Shown here: piece after piece, positions 59,406 to 64,000 of the stretch | Position numbering within the stretch: the first letter of the stretch is position 1 | How the letters are laid out: each line of letters begins with the position of its first letter | NCBI GenBank assembly: GCA_003342815.1 | Contig: PTEX01000145.1 | Location: 788,600 to 852,599, forward strand | DNA: 64,000 bases | DNA from: Eudromia elegans | Lineage: Eukaryota; Chordata; Aves; Tinamiformes; Tinamidae | Direction of reading: 5' to 3' | Made by a program: the position numbers and the translations under genes | The notes under the pieces: model-generated | What the model saw: only the letters and a program-made list of their open reading frames with translations | Told to the model about the DNA's origin: nothing | Database searches by the model: none

Positions 59406-61852
59406 TTGAAAGCCCTTTTCTCTCAGTCTTTACAGCCCCATTGCAACTGGAGCTGTAGGCAAGCGGTAGCGTGTGTCCTGTCTCAGGCAAAAGAGTTATC
59501 AGGGCAGAACTGTTTTTTACAGCCTACCACTTCTTTTGCAAGTCTGTCAGGAGCTGAGCTAGGGGTCTTGGTTCTTATGCCTTGATCACCTGCGATATCA
59601 AGGTTTCCTTCTGAATTCCCAGAGTTATGAGCAAAACTGTTAGGGATGTGAATTCACTGTATATGGCACAACTCAGGAGTGTACAAGAAATAAGATAGGT
59701 GCAGCATGCTATACCTGTAGAGGGTTTGATGAGTACTACTCTGTGCTCCTCTTTCAGGATGACGTTTGCAGACTTCAATGCAAATGAGAAGCAAAGTCCT
59801 GAGGCTAGAGCAGCGTGTGTGGACTAGGGTGCAGAAATTTTTTATTATAATAAAGCAGCTTGTAGAAACTAATTTAGAAATTCTGTAACGTGCCAGAGGA
59901 TTCTAGGATTGTTGCCTGTCACTTACAAAAACCAATTCAAGTCACCTTTATACCATAGTGGTATTTTGCAACATTATCAAAAATTTCAGAAATTATCAAT
60001 GCTTGAAGAGCGGTGTTTTATCTCTCTCAGCTTCTCTACTCTATTCCAAAGATAATGACTTAATACAACCCCTATTCAGTTGGAGATAAAAACCCACGTT
60101 CTGTTTTTGACATGAAGTACCACTGAGCAATTGGTTCCATTGTATTTTTATATTGCAATTTATAAGGTGAGGAAAAAAAAACCCCTAAGCCTCAGTCCAC
60201 TAGGTTCATCCGTCCATGAAAGCATCAGTGCTAACATAATTAAAAACTGTCACAGCAAATATAATCTAAAAGGCAGCAATGCAGCTTTTAATTTTCTCCA
60301 TTCACAGTAGATCTATTGACCTTAGCAATTCAAATGAGCTGCAGGCCCGGCTCAGGATTTTATCAGTTATAGGAAATTTACCAGAACATGGAATTTTATT
60401 TCCTGGTTTCCAGCACCACATTGCTCAACTACCTTAGAAAAAATAACCCCACATGGGGCTAGTTTTGAATACTCAGAATTATGTTGTATGTGAATATAAA
60501 GATTGTTTCAAGTGTGTATTAAGAGTTGGTACGCTTATTTAAATCTCTTAGTACTGCTGAATCAGAGTCATTTTATGACTGCATCTTTTGCTGCTCATTC
60601 GAGTTCTCGTGACATCTTTAAAGCACATTATTACAGAGCTTTCACGCAATGCACATCCTGGCTTAGGTAGGGAAAAAGAAGTCTCACTTGTTTGAGAAAC
60701 TGAGATATTGGAAATTAAGTAAAGGGCAGCATCAGAATGCTTGAATGATTACGATGCCACATGTCTGCAAAAGACTACAGCTGAAGCAGAATGAATGGGA
60801 AAAGCATCCATGCTAAATGGATGCTAAATAGCTTCCATGTTAAATGGACTATTGAGCACACACTGGGGAAATGAAACCATAATTAGGAGGTTGCATACTG
60901 TGCTCCTAACATTTGTAGTGCTCCCAACAACTGTCTCTATTTATTTTCTTTCTGCACTGCAAACACCAAATATCAGGAAGAAGGCTGGTGTGGGTGGACA
61001 GAAAAGATTTCGAAGAACATGTTACCCGTGTGTATTTGTGAAGGACGATTTCAGTGGAGACTGTGGAGTGCCTTGCTCACTTGCTATGCTCCTGGTGTCT
61101 GGGGGTCAAGGAAGTGAAGGTCTGAACACACTGTTCAGCTATCGCTACCATTAACTCCCACCTACTCTGTTTTAGAGTAGAAATGCACCCACACAGCAGA
61201 TAATAACCTGCACTTAGTCAACTGTCTTCTTAATATTGTTCTAAATAGTGCAGAACAGTCAAGGCTTCATGGACAGAAGGAGGTACTGAATAATATTATC
61301 TTTCTGCTTTGTAAGGGCCAGATTCTTCTTCAGCTTACAAAGCAACAAACCCAGTTCAACACAAGTGAAATGAAACATGTCACTTGAATTATGAGATTGC
61401 AGCAGAACAAAATTTGTTCCACTGATGAAACACTGCTTTAATCAACTACAGCTATTAAGTTTTGCTACTTATACTCTAGTAGAGATCCTAAAATATTTCT
61501 GATAGGAGTGGATATACCAGAGAAAACAGGTGGGCTATAGTAGCTTATCACTATTCTGCATTATAGGATGAGAACATAGTTGTGCTGTTTCCCTGCCATC
61601 TCTTGTCAGTTAACTTTGCAATCACATCCCAGCCTTGCTACATACATTATCATTATAGCATGCAGACAATAAAGCTCTTCCTAAACTTTTCCTGGTAGGT
61701 AAAATGACTCCTCATTGATTATGTCTGTGATAGGAGACCCAGCACTGCTTCCCAGATGTGTATTGGGACTTCCCTAAATATACCCATAGGGTAGCAGTTA
61801 GTCATGTATTGTTTCCATTTGCCCATAGTACCATGAAAATATATGCAACAGC

Positions 61853-61886
61853 ACATATATATACATATATATACATATATATATAT
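61853..61886. repeat. (TA)n microsatellite with AC interruptions
   Basis: acatatatatacatatatat-type tract of about 34 bases. Confidence 0.93.
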
Positions 61887-63230
61887 GTTTAACATTCAAA
61901 CAGCATGAAAGACTATAGCTATGAAGTATAATTGTGTGAACTTATATTACTACAACTGATGTTTTTATACATTTTTTTTTCTTTTTTTTTTTCTAGTTTG
62001 CTACCTCCCCATACAAATCACATTGAGAATGTCTTTGGGGTTTGTCCTGAGGGCAGCCATACTACATACTGAGGCCTAATTTTTGCCAAAGATCTTCTCT
62101 GGAGTTCAAGCAAATAATTTAAGACAGACCTTTCTGAGCAGAAATACTTTGTCTGGCTGCAGGTTCCAGCTCTGAATCCTGTGTTACCTAACCTTGCTTG
62201 CAGGCAGAAGTAACAGCACAAAGCCACTCATTCACCTTCTTCCTGAATCCATGATCTGCATGTGCCTTAAACAAAGCAAATATGCCATATGACCTTAAAA
62301 GAAGCAAATGAAACAAGAAACAAATTAAGGACATGAGAACCTTCTCTCACCAATTGTGCCTGCTCTGGCAGTAGAAAGACAGCTCATGTGCTGAGCTCAG
62401 ATGGCAACACCAAGGAACAGAGGACGATTTGAGATGCTCTAGGGTATCCTACACTGCCAGTAGCTGCATCCATGGATCTGTCACAGCTTCTCTCTGACTC
62501 TTTTACTCAGTCCATTAAGCACCTCTCATTCGTTCCAGAGACAAGTATGTTACTGGTAATTGCAGAGTTAAAAATCTGTGTTGGCTTTTCTCTCGTGCAC
62601 TTGTTCTCTTCTGTGGTGGCAGAGGAACATTCTGTGAAAAGACAGAAATGCCCCTCAGAAATCCCTTAAGATATGACCTGTCTCTAGTTCTTCCAGTTAC
62701 TCCTGAATATATTTCTCCAAAATGTGATCTTCTGCTACATGAGTGACACTTCTACATGGAGTGGGCACTAGACAGGGTTGGTGTTTTGTAGTTTTACAGT
62801 CTTCAGAAAGGAGAATAAGCTTCCATTCCTCTGGAAAAGACTACTTAAATCTATACCATTTGAGGATCTGAATGAAAGCATTCATATTCAAATGACCTCA
62901 AAACAACTTGGAATATAGATGAAAATGCTCTACCAAGGGCAACTAAAGACTGTTCTCACAGCCCTCTAATTTACTTGGAGATTTCTCTCTGACAACATGC
63001 CTATAGAGCCGGCAGCTCTGAATGTGCCACAGAGGAATCACCTTTTTAGTAACCTTTTCCCTTCCTCATCTTTTGTTGCTTGGTAGTTTAAGCAGTTCCT
63101 CAGAAGAGATTTCACACAAAATAAGACTGCTCAAGGAGATGTCCTTGAGCTTAGTCTCCAAGAGAACTGAGCCAATTTGTGCCTTTTATTTCAGTGTTGT
63201 ACAATGTTTGCCCCTGGACCCTAAAAAGAT

Positions 63231-63263
63231 ATAAAATAAATAAATAAATAAAGTAAAGTAAAG
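63231..63263. repeat. (AAAT)n then (AAAGT)n microsatellite
   Basis: ataaaataaataaataaata followed by aagtaaagtaaag: two adjacent simple repeats that appear to have grown from one seed. Confidence 0.92.
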
Positions 63264-64000
63264 TTTAGACAAAGAAACAGAACTGTGCTGAGAAAGGGAT
63301 GACTGACACTGCTATTCACAGAACTGTGCTGCATAAGAAAGTGATCGACAGCAGCATTCACATCAGGTGCTTTCAGGATCAGGAATGTTTGGGAAGTGGT
63401 AAACAACACAAGCATGGACAATTAGCATGCATAGGATGAAACAGAACATCTAAGGAATAATAGAGTTAAATGTGAATTTGTTTTCTGATTCTAATACATG
63501 CTATGGGTCTGTCTTCCTTTCCTCTGGGGAAAATCATCAGTACATACAGACAGGCATAGAATTCTGACTATATCTGCCTTCAGTCTTAAGATTCCGTAAG
63601 TTTTATTTTCTTTGTGGATCCCCTATGTCTTAGACTCTCTTAGGTTCCCCTATCCTGTATGGTCAATGATGATCTGAAATTCTGACTGTACAGGAGTCAA
63701 GAAAACTGGATGACAGAAAACAACAAAATGCACAAGGTCCAAAGATCCTCTTCAGCATCCTGATATGAGGTTGTATCAGGGTGCTAACAGCAGGTATTAA
63801 CGAGGCTGTTTGGGAGTTGCTTACATTTTCTATTATTACTTGCTTAGCCTTTTTTTTTTTTTTTAATGTGACATCTGCTCCAGAGAATAAATTAGTGCAG
63901 TTATTAGACCAGCTGCATCAGCTTCTACCTCTTCCTTTCTTTTTTATTTAATTCATTTTTGATCTCTCTTATCCAACATGAAGCGAGAGAGAGGCTATAG

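Larger units (their letters stand above)
59406..64000. other. unannotated AT-rich stretch
   Basis: No transposon recognised. The longest frame is 105 codons plus (60837-61154), with a hydrophobic stretch around residues 20-45 and a few cysteines, unrecognised. Simple repeats lie at 61853-61886 and 63231-63263, and T runs near 61972-61992 and 63851-63864. The window ends inside the same kind of DNA. Confidence 0.45.

Noticed and set aside
1-64000. CRISPR array, operon, prophage or other prokaryotic system
   Set aside because: No regularly spaced direct repeats, no dense coding, and CR1 retrotransposons show this is vertebrate nuclear DNA.

Overview
The window reads as vertebrate nuclear non-coding DNA, most probably from a bird. 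The sequence is AT-rich by eye. It has no bacterial-type gene packing and no convincing multi-exon gene. Its only recognisable coding remnants are pieces of CR1 (chicken repeat 1) non-LTR retrotransposons. Several CR1 copies keep the avian-style 3' tail of short ATTCTRTG units. Turtles and crocodilians also carry CR1, so the species cannot be fixed from this window.

Layout: 1-29 is a poly-T run. At 495-2427 lies a long minus-strand CR1 copy with reverse transcriptase (RT) remnants. At 4770-6480 lies a second minus-strand CR1 fragment that keeps the opposite end of the element: the esterase-like ORF1 and the endonuclease part of ORF2. From about 6.5 to 22.5 kb I recognise no transposon; this stretch holds the longest open frame (9783-10418), an ORF-dense patch (13069-14242) and a few GC-richer pockets. 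An ancient CR1/L3-like fragment lies at 22590-22925. Further CR1 pieces lie at 29157-29355 (-), 40262-40770 (-), 40794-41110 (+), 45182-45236 (-), 45567-46144 (+), 50602-50960 (-), 57858-58221 (+) and 58725-59405 (+), giving eleven in all. A 300-base homopyrimidine microsatellite containing a single N occupies 56692-56992. The rest is unannotated sequence with short tandem duplications, A/T runs and a few hairpins.

No gene network can be described. The CR1 copies fall into age classes: two younger groups told apart by their 3' ends, an older avian-like group, and a very old L3/turtle-like group. All are broken by stops, frameshifts or deletions and none looks able to move by itself. The most notable items are the CR1 fragment that keeps the 5' half but lacks the 3' half, a perfect 14-bp-stem hairpin at 44610-44641, a diverged 53-bp repeat pair near 34 kb, and a degenerate minisatellite-like tract at 32.3-32.9 kb. 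I found no new biological system. The window may be intronic or intergenic, which cannot be decided from sequence alone.
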